Positions 29,299 through 39,857 of a stretch of DNA of 64,000 nt are shown here, piece by piece. The notes under the pieces were generated by a model, which worked only from the letters and a program-made list of their open reading frames with translations, was not told the origin of the DNA and ran no database searches. Every line of letters begins with the position of its first letter. Positions within the stretch are counted from its first letter, which is position 1. The position numbers were made by a program, and so were the translations under genes. Source of the stretch: Aculops lycopersici (lineage: Eukaryota; Arthropoda; Arachnida; Trombidiformes; Eriophyidae); assembly GCA_015350385.1 (NCBI GenBank), contig WNKI01000001.1, positions 8,251,599 to 8,315,598 on the forward strand. Direction: 5' to 3'.

Positions 29299-30351
29299 CT
29301 AGTTTGTGTCACCATCTGGATGGACGGAGCGTAGAAACTTAGGTATATTCATACGCTGGATTATCTTGACTTTGTTATTTTTCATATCCTTTGTAGCTGG
29401 ACCAGAGAGAAATTGAATATTGATCTTAGGTTTTGTTGGACTCTTGAAGGAGTCTGCCAAATTTTTCACAGCATGTTGTGTGATGTTTACAGGTGGCAAC
29501 GGAGGCCTTTGTTGCTCTACCCTAGGGGTCGATAACGACTCGCAATCTGAGCTATAGTAGGATGGAGTCTGATGCTGATTGGGCTGGTTCTTGTATGGCG
29601 TTACAACTCCAATATCAGTTTGTGGATTGTACATAAAATTGTTGTTTAACAAGCCATCGTCATCCCAAGCAGCGGCAAGCTCGTCATCTTCCTGCTTATC
29701 GTCGCTGATAGGATCCTGCTCCGAGGCTGCCGGCGTCAGATAGTGGCCCATATTTTCTTGCAAATGGTTGCTCATGCAATCATTCGGCTGCGAGCTGACC
29801 TGTTGCACCATAGTATGCATACCCTCCATCCCAGTAACCACGTTGTTGGCCCCACTTGCCATCATTTGGCTGGACAATTGTTGACAGTTTTGCTGCAACA
29901 AGCTCATATCGCCCTCTAGTGTATGGTGATGTTGTTGCAAATGTTGGTGATGTGGATCCTGTTGTTGAGATTGAGCAATCGGTCGAAGATTAGTCTGTTG
30001 CTGCTGGTTAGGTTGCTGATGCTGGCCGTTTAATGGTTGCGAAGCCGAGAGGGTCGGCCTTGGAGTCGCTATGGTATTAGTGGTGGTGGTTGCTGTTGAG
30101 GTGCTAGGTTGCGATGAACTTAGATTAGATTGTTGAGATGTTGTATGCATATGCTGTTGAGATTGAATTTGCTGTGGCCGTTGTGCTTGTTGCTGCTGGT
30201 TCGGTTGTTGAACTCCAAATTGCTTCATAACCATAAACATCATGTTCTGATTTTGGATTATTATCTGTTGGTTTTGCAACAACAACTGCCGAAGCATCTT
30301 AGCATAGCTCCCATTCTTGTTCCTCTTTCTCTTCTCTATATGACCCTTCAT
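29299..30351 (-). CDS. Gln/His-rich protein of unknown function
   Basis: A 350-residue frame from the ATG at 30351 (A at -3). Residues 1-45 are basic then form an amphipathic helix with repeated Gln/Met (MLRQLLLQNQQIIIQNQNMMFMVMKQF). A long Gln/His/Thr low-complexity region follows. The last 130 residues are more complex, with an acidic segment (DDELAAAWDDDGLLNN), a Pro stretch (RPPLPPVN) and a basic end (NNKVKIIQRMNIPKFLRSV). The composition suggests a nuclear or transcription-linked protein. I recognise no domain. An acceptor-like TTGTCAG lies just upstream of the ATG, so an upstream exon is possible. Confidence 0.65.
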   Translation of the reverse strand: MKGHIEKRKRNKNGSYAKMLRQLLLQNQQIIIQNQNMMFMVMKQFGVQQPNQQQQAQRPQQIQSQQHMHTTSQQSNLSSSQPSTSTATTTTNTIATPRPTLSASQPLNGQHQQPNQQQQTNLRPIAQSQQQDPHHQHLQQHHHTLEGDMSLLQQNCQQLSSQMMASGANNVVTGMEGMHTMVQQVSSQPNDCMSNHLQENMGHYLTPAASEQDPISDDKQEDDELAAAWDDDGLLNNNFMYNPQTDIGVVTPYKNQPNQHQTPSYYSSDCESLSTPRVEQQRPPLPPVNITQHAVKNLADSFKSPTKPKINIQFLSGPATKDMKNNKVKIIQRMNIPKFLRSVHPDGDTN

Positions 30352-32898
30352 TGTTATGATATAACCTGACAAGTTTTATCGATTTGACAGAGCTTCAATT
30401 TGCTTTGTATCTAACTAAAATTTGCGAAGCCACCACTAGGCGATCTTTCGTCGCGCCTTGATCTGGCTACTTGTTGCTATTACTTGGTTGGACAGCTATT
30501 GATTGCTGATTAGACTTAAAAGGAAGAACTTTAAACTCCTGTTAAAAGACTGAAACAATCGTTGACAACAAGAATTGAGCCAGGACATTGGTGGAAAACT
30601 TTTGTTGTTCCTCTGGTTCTGGCGGTCCCTTGGTCTCTTGGATTGTCGTCGACTGCAAGCCGGATGAATGGACACAATGAAGTCATTGGGCGCGCTAGCT
30701 CTCTGTTTCTGTGGATTCAGTCGACGCTGCTGCTGCCGCCGCCGCCATCGACTCATGCGGCTGTTGCTGACTCGCACATGCGATAGCGCAAAACAACAAC
30801 AAAACCCAATGGCGCCAAAACGAACTCTCGTCGCTGATGCCTGTTGCTGCCGTATGCTTCCAATGCGGCGAAAACACGAGGATCCAATGAGAAAACTCAT
30901 CCAATTTTAATGATTACTGAAATTTTCCCTCTGACTCGTCATCGTGGGAGTAAAGTTCTATGCAGGTGCCCCTTATTGTGACCTCAAAACTCGTAATCCG
31001 ATAGTCAGCAATGATATTGTGATCAGATAGGTCTATTTAGTATTTTTTATCAAGCTCAAACAACTTTGAATTTGAATGAACTCATCAGCCGGAAGTAGCT
31101 GCCGCCAAATCCGCTAGTCCGGGCGAGTGGCCACTTAGTTCCGACAATTAAGTGATTTTTTTTCCAAATATTAGTCGTGTTGTATTGAATCCGAATATGC
31201 GACGAGATTTGATGGTGAGCTAGGCGATATTCTACCATGGTCTAGTTCATATTAAAAATATTTGCTCAAGGCGAGTGGATCCCATGACCCCCTGCTCTTT
31301 GTTTATGATCGCAGCTTTAGGGGATAGTGCTATCAGAATGTCGCGCTCTCTAACTCAATTTTCCATATTTATATCGTGGAAAGGATTAGGACAAAAAACT
31401 CGACCATCGCCACGGAACACAATTGGTCGACTCAATATCCAGTCAAGCAACTGGAGCGTTCCTATCGAATGTGGCAAAAGTTAGTTCGAGCGAGTTGCAC
31501 CCAGTGGCGCTACTTGCATGTCTGACCAATCGACAGCGACTACTCTCCGCGCTTGGTGGTTGAGGTAGTGGTTGTGGTTCATCTTCACAGTGTTTCTTGA
31601 ACTATGTGCAAAAGTTATGCATCATCGTTAAGAGCCACCATAAAACAAGTTGGGGAGACAATCTGTTATGTGCGTAGCCACCAACATATTTAATCGTCTT
31701 GGTTGGTTGGTTGGTTGAACGAGTGTATTTGTTCACCCCTTAGTTTGGCAATGCATTTTTGCACTTTGTAAACTTGGCAAAAAGACTCTCGCCGAGATTT
31801 ATCAAGACCAAGGAGATGACTAGCCTCTTCGACCACAGCGTTTCGTCGACGACCAGTCAGCTGTGCGAGATGTGATCAGCTGTGAGAGCTGCACGCTCAA
31901 AGGCATCGCAGCGGAATTGCACTTGCCATCAGCGGATGGGTACAGCCCAACAAGTCAGCTGTGCGCCCAAAACGGAACTTTGTAGTGCAATTTGTATGGG
32001 CGCTTTCGCAAACTGTGGGTCGTTCGCTTCACTTTTTCGCAAATCTAACTCGCTGCGGCTGGCTCAGAAAACACAGCGCAGCTGCGATGTTGTTGTTATT
32101 TTTGTTGTGTCGTTGTTCGGCATCATCGCAGTCGAAGCAGCAGCAGCGGCAGCACAAACTCTGCGGCGCAGCGATCGCTTTTGCCTATCCTACTACGATT
32201 TGTGTGTGTATTTGTTAGTTTGGTGAGTGGGCCAAGCGGACGACTGACTGTCTACTGCTTTTACCTTGGATCGCTGGTCCGCCTAGAAACTGCACTGGGC
32301 GACGATCGCACTGTGCGTTGTTGTTGTTGTTGTTGTTGCTGCTGCTGCTTATCAGTGCAACAACGACTCAGCAGCAGCAGAAGTTCAGTGCAGCGCAATG
32401 GACGTCGTCGTCGTCGTCGACGACTCAAATTGTGACTAAACTAAACTCGACTCGACGACGAACGTCGAACGAAAGGAGATTGGAGTGGAGTAAAGCAGAA
32501 AGAGCAGCAGTAACAAAATAACATTCTATTGCAAGTTGGCTTAGAAATTATTACGTCGACCACGACCGATAACCAAATCATCACCTTTTTCTTGTTCGTA
32601 TTCCTGTTTTAATAAATACTTTCTGCTTGGATTATCACTATTACTACTTCAATTCGGCAGCAGATAGATCATATCGCCTGCTTCTGCTGCTGGAATACCA
32701 GACACCAGATAACCAGATTGGAAATTGCAAATGCAAGTTTAAACAACAACAATAACAACAACGACGACGAGAACAGCAGCAACAACAGCAGCAACAATAA
32801 TAACAATAAGGCAACATAAAACTGAACTAAACCACCTGACCATAGGAAGAATCAATAAGCATAACGACAACAACAGCAACCACAATAGAACCACAATC
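30352..32898. other. Non-coding region between the Gln-rich gene and UBE2H
   Basis: 2.5 kb upstream of two outward-facing genes. Near 31857-31963 three CAGCTGTG words sit within about 110 bp, two inside a repeated AGTCAGCTGTGCG. (GTT/GCT)n at 32316-32352 and CAA/CAG/GAC-rich sequence up to 32895 probably belong to the UBE2H 5' UTR. No protein or RNA gene recognised. Confidence 0.5.
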
Positions 32899-33444
32899 AT
32901 GACCTCGCCTAGTGCTGCAAAGAGGAGGATGGATACTGATGTTTTAAAATTGATTGAATCCAAACACGAAGTCACCATCTTGGGTGGCCTCAATGAATTT
33001 TGTGTCAAATTCTATGGGCCCAAGGATACTCCTTACGACGGGGGAGTTTGGAAGGTTAAAGTGGAATTACCTGAGAGGTATCCATTTAAATCGCCATCAA
33101 TAGGTTTTACAAATAGAATCTATCATCCAAATATTGATGAAGTCTCGGGTACCGTTTGTTTGGATGTTATCAATCAATCCTGGTCGGCTTTGTACGATCT
33201 ATCAAATATATTTGATTCATTTTTGCCTCAATTATTAGCCTATCCAAATCCACATGATCCATTAAATAGTGAAGCAGCATCCATGTTTCATCATAAACAC
33301 GAGGAGTATGTTAGAAAAGTGCAAGAATACATTAGGAGGTATGCCACCGAGGAGGCGCTTAGAGATCATGACGAGGATACCTCGTCAACTGAGTCAACTA
33401 TGTCCGACTTTAGCGAGGATGAAACTAGGGATATTGAGTTGTAA
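32899..33444 (+). CDS. UBE2H: Ubiquitin-conjugating enzyme E2 H
   Basis: A 181-residue protein (human 183). The single UBC domain spans residues 10-150. It has PYDGGVWKVKVELPERYPFKSPSIGF, the IYHPN motif, catalytic Cys in GTVCLDVINQSW, and LLAYPNPHDPLNSEAA. The acidic, Ser-rich C-terminal tail (TSSTESTMSDFSEDETRDIEL) is typical of UBE2H and yeast Ubc8. It carries activated ubiquitin, in animals for the CTLH/GID E3 ligase. There are no introns. The likely 3' end uses ATTAAA at 33756-33761. It converges on the Noto-class gene. Confidence 0.97.
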   Translation: MTSPSAAKRRMDTDVLKLIESKHEVTILGGLNEFCVKFYGPKDTPYDGGVWKVKVELPERYPFKSPSIGFTNRIYHPNIDEVSGTVCLDVINQSWSALYDLSNIFDSFLPQLLAYPNPHDPLNSEAASMFHHKHEEYVRKVQEYIRRYATEEALRDHDEDTSSTESTMSDFSEDETRDIEL

Positions 33445-34084
33445 CCATAGCCTAAACCTAAAACCAAAATTAAATTGATTATTATTGATCATATTGATGA
33501 TTATGTCATCATTATTATTACCATTACTATTATCATTATTATTATTACCATTATCATTATTATCACCACCACCACCACCACCACCACCACCATCACCATC
33601 ATGATTATGATTATAAAAACCACCATATATAATTATGGGAAACAACAACAAAAATAACAACAATAATAATACTACCATATTGAGTATATGTAAGAATATA
33701 TAGAATTACAAATATATAAGCATAGGGAGATATATATATCTATAAATATATAAATATTAAACGTACACTACATATTACCGTACTGAAAACTAATACTAAT
33801 ACGATCATGAATATGATTATTATCGAGTAACTACGACGATGGCGATATGTATAATCCATCTCTCGATGTCTCTTTATTACTATTATTATTAATATTATAT
33901 GAATGCTTACTATTGATTCTAATTGTCATCATAATCTTGTTCATCACCATAACTACCTCCTTCACCACTGTCATCGTCGTTGTCGTTCTGATGTCTTCTT
34001 CAATACCATCATCATCATCATCGTAGAGAAATGAGAACAACAGCTACAACAATATAAAATAAATGATGTTAATAATATTACAAA
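33445..34084. other. Convergent 3' regions of UBE2H and the homeobox gene
   Basis: Apart from the simple sequence at 33475-33660 it holds AT-rich DNA, ATTAAA for UBE2H (33756-33761) and a minus-strand AATAAA for the homeobox gene (33873-33878). Confidence 0.55.
33475..33660. repeat. (TTA/TCA/CCA)n simple sequence in UBE2H 3' region
   Basis: Interrupted trinucleotide runs of ATT, ATC and ACC units over about 190 bp directly after the UBE2H stop, within its probable 3' UTR. Confidence 0.8.
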
Positions 34085-35068
34085 TTAGAACATCTGAAGT
34101 TGTTGCTGGCCAAGATGATGATGATGTTGTTGTTGTTGCTCCACATCCAAATCTAGTTCTACCTGCTGATTGTGCATTGGCGATGCCTGCGCCAGTTGTA
34201 TCTTGCGCAACTTGATCCTTCGATTCTGAAACCAAACCTTCACCTGCGACTCGTTCAAGTCCAGCTCGTTGGCCAGGTAAATGCGGTCTTGGCCCACCAG
34301 GTACATTTGTTTCTCAAACTCAAACTCCAATCGCTTGAGCTGCTCGGGAGTGAAGATGGTCCTGATGCGTTTGGGTTTGTTGCTTCTGCCCGATTTACTT
34401 TGCCTCTGGCAAGACTCGCCGCTCTTGCTGCTCTTTCTGGGCTTTAAATTTGATTGTGGCCGTAGATCAGATTGATGATGAACTTGGTCTTGAGTCACTC
34501 GGTGCTCTATAGGTTGCTGTTGGATTGTTTGTAATTGCAAATGTTGTCGTTGTTGGTCCACTAGGTGGCTGTTAGTTTGGCCAAGGTTTTGATTGTTGTT
34601 ATGATGGTTTTGGTGATGATACAATTGTGACACAACGCTGGCCTCGCGGTAGTGATCTTGGAGTTGTCGTTGGGTTAGCTGATGTCGTTGCTGTTGCTGC
34701 TGCTGTTGGTCGCCATCGTCGACTGGCGACTGAGAAGCGGACGACAACCTGTGCCCTGGTTCCGGTGTCACAGGTGACATTGTTGCCGAGGCATCAGGTA
34801 GTTGGATTCCAGATCCAGATTGATGATTCTGTTGTCGGTATTGTCTGAACAGTGAGGCGGTGGACTGGTGGATTTGTTGAAGTTGATGCTGCAATTGATG
34901 CTGCGTGTTATGATTTCCGGTTTGAAGTTGCTGCTGTGATCTATGAAACTGGTGGTGGTGGTGTTGATGCCGCTGTTGCTGTTGTTGGTGCCAGAATCTG
35001 GTCGGGTCTGCGGCCATAAAGGCTGCAAAGGAGCTTGGCATCACGGGGCTGGTTTGCAAAGCTGACAT
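34085..35068 (-). CDS. Noto (Not)-class homeobox transcription factor
   Basis: A 327-residue protein from ATG at 35068. A complete homeodomain lies near residues 230-290: PKRIRTIFTPEQLKRLEFEF, then EKQMYLVGQDRIYLANELDLNESQVKVWFQNRRIKLRK. Residues typical of the Not/Noto class include RIRTIFTPEQLKRLE, YLVGxxR, and Gln at homeodomain position 50. Emx is the closest alternative but usually has RTAFSPxQLLRLE. The remainder is Gln/His-rich; the N-terminus (SFAAFMAADPTRFW) is the only other complex segment. Noto genes act in notochord formation in chordates and in nervous system or posterior patterning in invertebrates. There is no intron in the homeobox. About 4.8 kb of gene-free DNA precedes it. 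Confidence 0.85.
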   Translation of the reverse strand: MSALQTSPVMPSSFAAFMAADPTRFWHQQQQQRHQHHHHQFHRSQQQLQTGNHNTQHQLQHQLQQIHQSTASLFRQYRQQNHQSGSGIQLPDASATMSPVTPEPGHRLSSASQSPVDDGDQQQQQQQRHQLTQRQLQDHYREASVVSQLYHHQNHHNNNQNLGQTNSHLVDQQRQHLQLQTIQQQPIEHRVTQDQVHHQSDLRPQSNLKPRKSSKSGESCQRQSKSGRSNKPKRIRTIFTPEQLKRLEFEFEKQMYLVGQDRIYLANELDLNESQVKVWFQNRRIKLRKIQLAQASPMHNQQVELDLDVEQQQQHHHHLGQQQLQMF

Positions 35069-36315
35069 GATGATCCTGACTTGATTATTCTTTTGCTCTC
35101 AATATCCTTTGGTCAATTACTTGATGCCTAATGCCGACATTAAGTTATTAAGTTAGGGGTTTTATTCAAGTTGACTGCTCGCTCTAGGGATAGCAACTGA
35201 TGAGGTTTTTTGTATTCGAGTTCCAACTCAACCGACTTGATTGATCTCAAACAAATAAATAGAACTTGACTATCGACTTGACTGCCAAAGAGTCTGCTTG
35301 TTTGCTCGCATAAATGAATGTCCACTCTACCGGTGAACCTCTCACTCTTTGGTTGTGCCTTTGAGTTAAAATAATCCACCAGTTGGAGTGTTAACTGGTG
35401 GCGCTACTCGACGCCAGTTAACACGCACGGCGACTGCGCGAAACGCTTGCCCTTTTGCTCATCTGTAATCAGCGCCAAAGAGCCGAATTGGCGTCGATCC
35501 TCGCCTCACTCAACCGATGATAGCATCACAACCCGTGGCCGGCAAAACACGGTCTGTTGACTTTAAACGTCTGGCTCGTGGTAGCTCAAGTTATAAAGAT
35601 GGTGGGTTTTTTGGTTTAATATTGATACCAACACTGATCCTATGGGTGGCCGAGTCGCAACGCCACTAGCGCGAGCGCGTTTACCGTTTTTACATGTGGC
35701 CAGGTTGCTTTTGTAAGCGTGTGTTTGGGTGCTGCTCCGCTAGCGAGTCGTGACCAAGAGACGAGAGCAAATATTGAGAGGGAGACAGAGACGGCGAGCG
35801 GATTGTTGTTGTTGTTGCTGCTGCTTTGGTTTGCCGCCATCTTGGCCATCGTTGGCTAACTTCGCGCTCGTCAGTCAAAAGGCAGTCTGGTTGGTGGCGA
35901 AAGTATTTGATACTATGAAATGATACTGGAAACACGAAAGAAAGAAAGCAAAGCAAAGTGTGTGAGTGTTGCGTGCAACCATCTGATACAATGGACGACG
36001 CGCGCCGTCGCATTAGCAACGACGTCAAGTGAAAAGATGACGTCAATTGTGATGGGCGACGCTTATAGCGCAACGACGACGAGGAGTGGAATTCAATATC
36101 GTCTCTGTCTCGCGTCTCGCGCCACAACCACTCTGCTCGCAACCTCAAAAACCGCCCACCAAAACCTGAACCCAAATTCCACCCAAATGATCGGCAGGCA
36201 AATCCAATTATATGTAACACGAGAGCCAGCGAGCAGCAGCTTAACCTCCAACTTCTCCTTTGGCGACATTTAATTTGTGCTGTTGTGTCATCGCTGTCAT
36301 GTATCCGTTTCGCTG

Positions 36316-36360
36316 CTCATCTCATCTCATTTAATCTCATCTCATCTCATCTCATCTCAT
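36316..36360. repeat. (CTCAT)n pentanucleotide repeat
   Basis: Eight CTCAT units, interrupted once near 36331 by TTTAAT. Confidence 0.85.
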
Positions 36361-37897
36361 CGCTCTTCTTACTTTGGCTGCTGTTATATCATCTCAACGA
36401 AAACTTGAGCCAAGACAGAGTGATAAGCATGAAGATTCTTTCGGTTCTATCGTTCGGTTGGTCTAGTTGGCGGCAAATTGGATCGCTGTTTTGGTAGGTT
36501 GTCTTGCGGAAAACTATATATAACACTTCGGCCGAGGAGGGGAAACTATAAGAGTTTTCTATCTGATGCTTGAGATTAAATCCAGCTGGCCACTCGACAC
36601 TTGGGCCACAAGATGTTGAAACTTGGACACTAACAAGAGGGAAAACCGGCCAGAAAGTCTAGGGGTCCACGAGGTGGCAACAATGTCCGCCGCCAAGTCG
36701 ACTAGCAAATGGCACTTGAAAACCCACGAGCTAAGTACATATTTCCATCTCGCACTCACTGTCTGTCCATCAACTCGAACTAATCGCTCGAGCTGGTCGC
36801 TCAAACTTGATTTCCAAAATTTAAAACCATGAAACCAATACAGGGGCACATGTGGATAGAAAGAAAGGAGGAACAAGATTTAGAGGGGGGATGGACAACA
36901 ACTTAAGCTGCTTCTAATTCGGGTTAGTTTGCTTGACCACCACCAGCGATGCACAGCCAGCAGCCCTTAGTAGCCTTTAGCAGCCACCAGTTGAAACAAG
37001 TTGCCAACAACAATGGTGGCCATGCGCGAGTTGAGATGTCGATATCATCGAGTGTATTCAATTAGCAACAGATTATTGGTGGTGTTCAAGCGACGAGTGG
37101 GAGGACAAAAAGTTGGACAGGATGGAAAAGTGGCCAATTCTGCCCGTTTCCTCTCTTGCATATCGTCACTGTTCTTTGCCTCGTTTCCCTTGGCTCCGTT
37201 GTTGTTAGTCCTCGTTGGTGGCAGAGATAATCAGAAACAAGCGAAAAATTAACAAAAGTGAGCTTATTGTCCACTTTTTGTCTAACTGACACTTTGCCTG
37301 TTGTTGTCGCTGTCGTCGTCGTCGTCGTCGTGATGTGTATATATTAATCTGCTCACAAATTAACAATACTTTTGCTCAAATAATCCGAGTCGTTTTGGTT
37401 CTACAACTCAACTTGAAACTTGTACAAACCATACTACCAACAATAAAAGAAAAGAGCGAGAGAGAGAGAGGTAAAGATGATTAGAGGCGAAAAGAGCAAA
37501 TGGAAGCAATGATTTCAATTATGTTGGCGAGCGAACGAGCTATAGAGTAAAGCGCAATTCTATGAAGCAGCAGGTAAATTGGATGTCCGATTATTTGTGC
37601 CCAAGATTCCAAGTCTCACGTCAAGCGAACAGTCAAACGAACGGTTTGTGCGACAATTTGTAGGTAAATTATTATGCTTAGCTGCAAAAAGACAAATGAA
37701 ACGAAATTGATAGCCCAACTCTCGCCAACCCTCTTGGCCACTTTAACTTGCGCTCCATCGATCATGCTGCAGTTAAGCGTAGTACCATTTGAATGCATTT
37801 TAGTTATAGCTGATGAGAAAAGCCAACTGCTACCTGGGAGAATGATTATTTTGCCGTGCGTGTGTCCAATCGGAATGAATACCATGGATAATCACGC

Positions 37898-37965
37898 GCT
37901 GGCTCATAGTTTAATTGCTATGAGCCAGCATCTATCGCAGCCAGCAAGAGGTATACTTGCTGGCT
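37898..37965. other. Twin perfect hairpins
   Basis: Hairpin 1: 12-bp perfect stem GCTGGCTCATAG/CTATGAGCCAGC, 8-nt loop (37898-37929). Hairpin 2: 10-bp perfect stem AGCCAGCAAG/CTTGCTGGCT, 7-nt loop (37939-37965). Both contain the GCTGGC/GCCAGC core, so the arms can also pair between hairpins. Stems are shorter than a microRNA precursor. Confidence 0.6.
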
Positions 37966-39857
37966 TCGAAGGCAAAAATACTCGCCACTTCCGACGAAGG
38001 CCAAGAGGAAGGTGAAGGGTGAGAGGCCAACAAGCGCTCGGGTAGCGTGTAGAGAGTAATTGCATTCGAGATGGCAAATGATCAATCAGTTGGGGATGAG
38101 GCGAGCAGGAGGAGGTAGGCCAATAGATTGTGTGCCGACCAAGCAAGCAACTAGGGCCAGTTGACAGTGGCAATCATCGAATAACACGAATAGCGGGCCA
38201 GCACCTCGAGCACTTTCCCACCAGTAGCAACAGCAGCAACAATACTACTGCCGATCGGTGGTTACCTGGTGCAATTTGACACGCGGCAGTGGCAATGGCG
38301 CGCATACCACTTGGTCAAACTGATTGATCGCAGTCATCAAAATAGAGGCACAATCAACGGGAAATCTATACTGTTTGCTTCCGTTTACCTCAAGTGAGTA
38401 AGTCAGCGAGCGAGCGAGCGAGTTTTATATCCGGACTGGGGGTCCTCGTGTTCAGTTAGCTGAATACTTGGATATAGAGTCTGGCCATATGCTTTGATTT
38501 GTAATATTTAATGGCCAGAGATAGGAGTTGACATCGTCACATATACATGTACACATCCAGCCACACGAGCCGAGCCATAAACTAACTCGTCACACTTGGA
38601 CACTGGAAGCAAGTTGGTTGCCACGAGAAGCGCGATGCGCATATGTCGTCGATTTGAATTAGATTTTCAGAGAACACGATGAAAGATTGGGCACCGCTTG
38701 CTTCGAACTCGTCACTTCGATTCAAAATTAAATTGGCCGGATGTGACTGCTCATAGCTCATGAAAATTTTATTCGGCGCGCGACGATTATTAGCTTAGAG
38801 AGCAACTGATACTTTGTCTCCAAGTTACTTCTTTCCCAAGGTAAAAGAGTCAGCTGGTTTTTAGGCAAAACGCCATGAGAGTGTCAATAGAATTTGGACT
38901 CTTGCTTGGCAAACCCAACCAAGAGGCCAACTCGCTCTCACACTACTTCTTCTTTGTCTTTAATCCACTCAACTAGCCCTCACCGTCAGCTAGTCCATCT
39001 TATCTCCTCTCTGTAGCCGCGAGGGCCAATCCCACGTAGTTTGAATCCGCCCGCCAACTATTACCTGTGTGCCCATCTCACTTTGGCTCAACCAGTCGAA
39101 AGGTATAGCCGACGAGAGTTTACCTGGAAGTGGCACCCCTTTTCGCACTCAACAAGGGGCCAGCTCAATTAATTGATCATATCGAATCCACGGCGCGCAG
39201 GCAAGGCCACTGATTGGCGATCGAGTGATGATGGCTCTTTTTGGAAGGTTCATGATGATTTAGCGTTGCAGCTAATGAAGGCTCTCAAATGGGAGTTCGA
39301 AGACTAACATTATGACGACGACGACGACGACGACTGAGACGACGACAGCAAACAAATAGATTCAGAGGGAGAGACGAGAAACAAAAGAACTAATGAAACG
39401 ACGACTGCAAAGTCGATGCGCCGCCAATGAGACCAATCGATTGATATCATCATCGACTTGTTAGCGCCCACTGGAGTGTATCGGAAACGCATCAGCTTCA
39501 CAGGGGATACCGCCGAAGCGTGATGGTAGCTACAAAACGGCCCCCTAATCAATTTGCCGTACCCGATGCTCGCTGCCTTTAGTCTGAGTTCAAATCAAAG
39601 AGCTAACTTTGAAACAACAAAAGGTTCCCACCCTTACAAGACTCACTTCACCTGTCCACGCTTCTCAAGGGTCTGAAGTGCCACCAGGTATCGGCGGTCA
39701 TAAAACAAATCCGCCGCCAATGATAATTATATTGATTATTAGAGAGTATACATGACAGAATGAATAAATTATCGTTTTGTTTTATTCGCGCTCTCCTCGC
39801 AAGCTAACGCTACTAAAGGTAAAGGTAACAATTAGAAGAGAGGAGAAGAAAATAAGA

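Larger units (their letters stand above)
35069..39857. other. Gene-free region upstream of the Noto-class gene
   Basis: 4.8 kb. It contains a (CTCAT)n run at 36316-36360, an orphan TATATATAA at 36515-36523 with no gene behind it, and two adjacent perfect hairpins at 37898-37965. At the far end is a minus-strand AATAAA near 39781 for beta-adaptin. No coding sequence, tRNA or transposon recognised. Its length and position suit a developmental regulatory domain. Confidence 0.5.

Noticed and set aside
30496..30900. 134-codon minus-strand frame upstream of the Gln-rich gene
   Set aside because: Arg/Cys/Ser-biased composition without conserved pattern, no good donor to join it to the downstream frame; overlaps equally poor frames on the other strand.
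31561..31583. let-7-like start TGAGGTAGT followed by GGTTGT
   Set aside because: Only the seed region matches and no complementary arm lies within 100 bases on either side.
36515..36523. Strong TATATATAA without a gene
   Set aside because: No transcript-like feature follows; AT-rich words are common at this frequency.
36709..36731. miR-263-like AATGGCACT word
   Set aside because: No hairpin partner (AGTGCCATT) nearby; divergence outside the seed.
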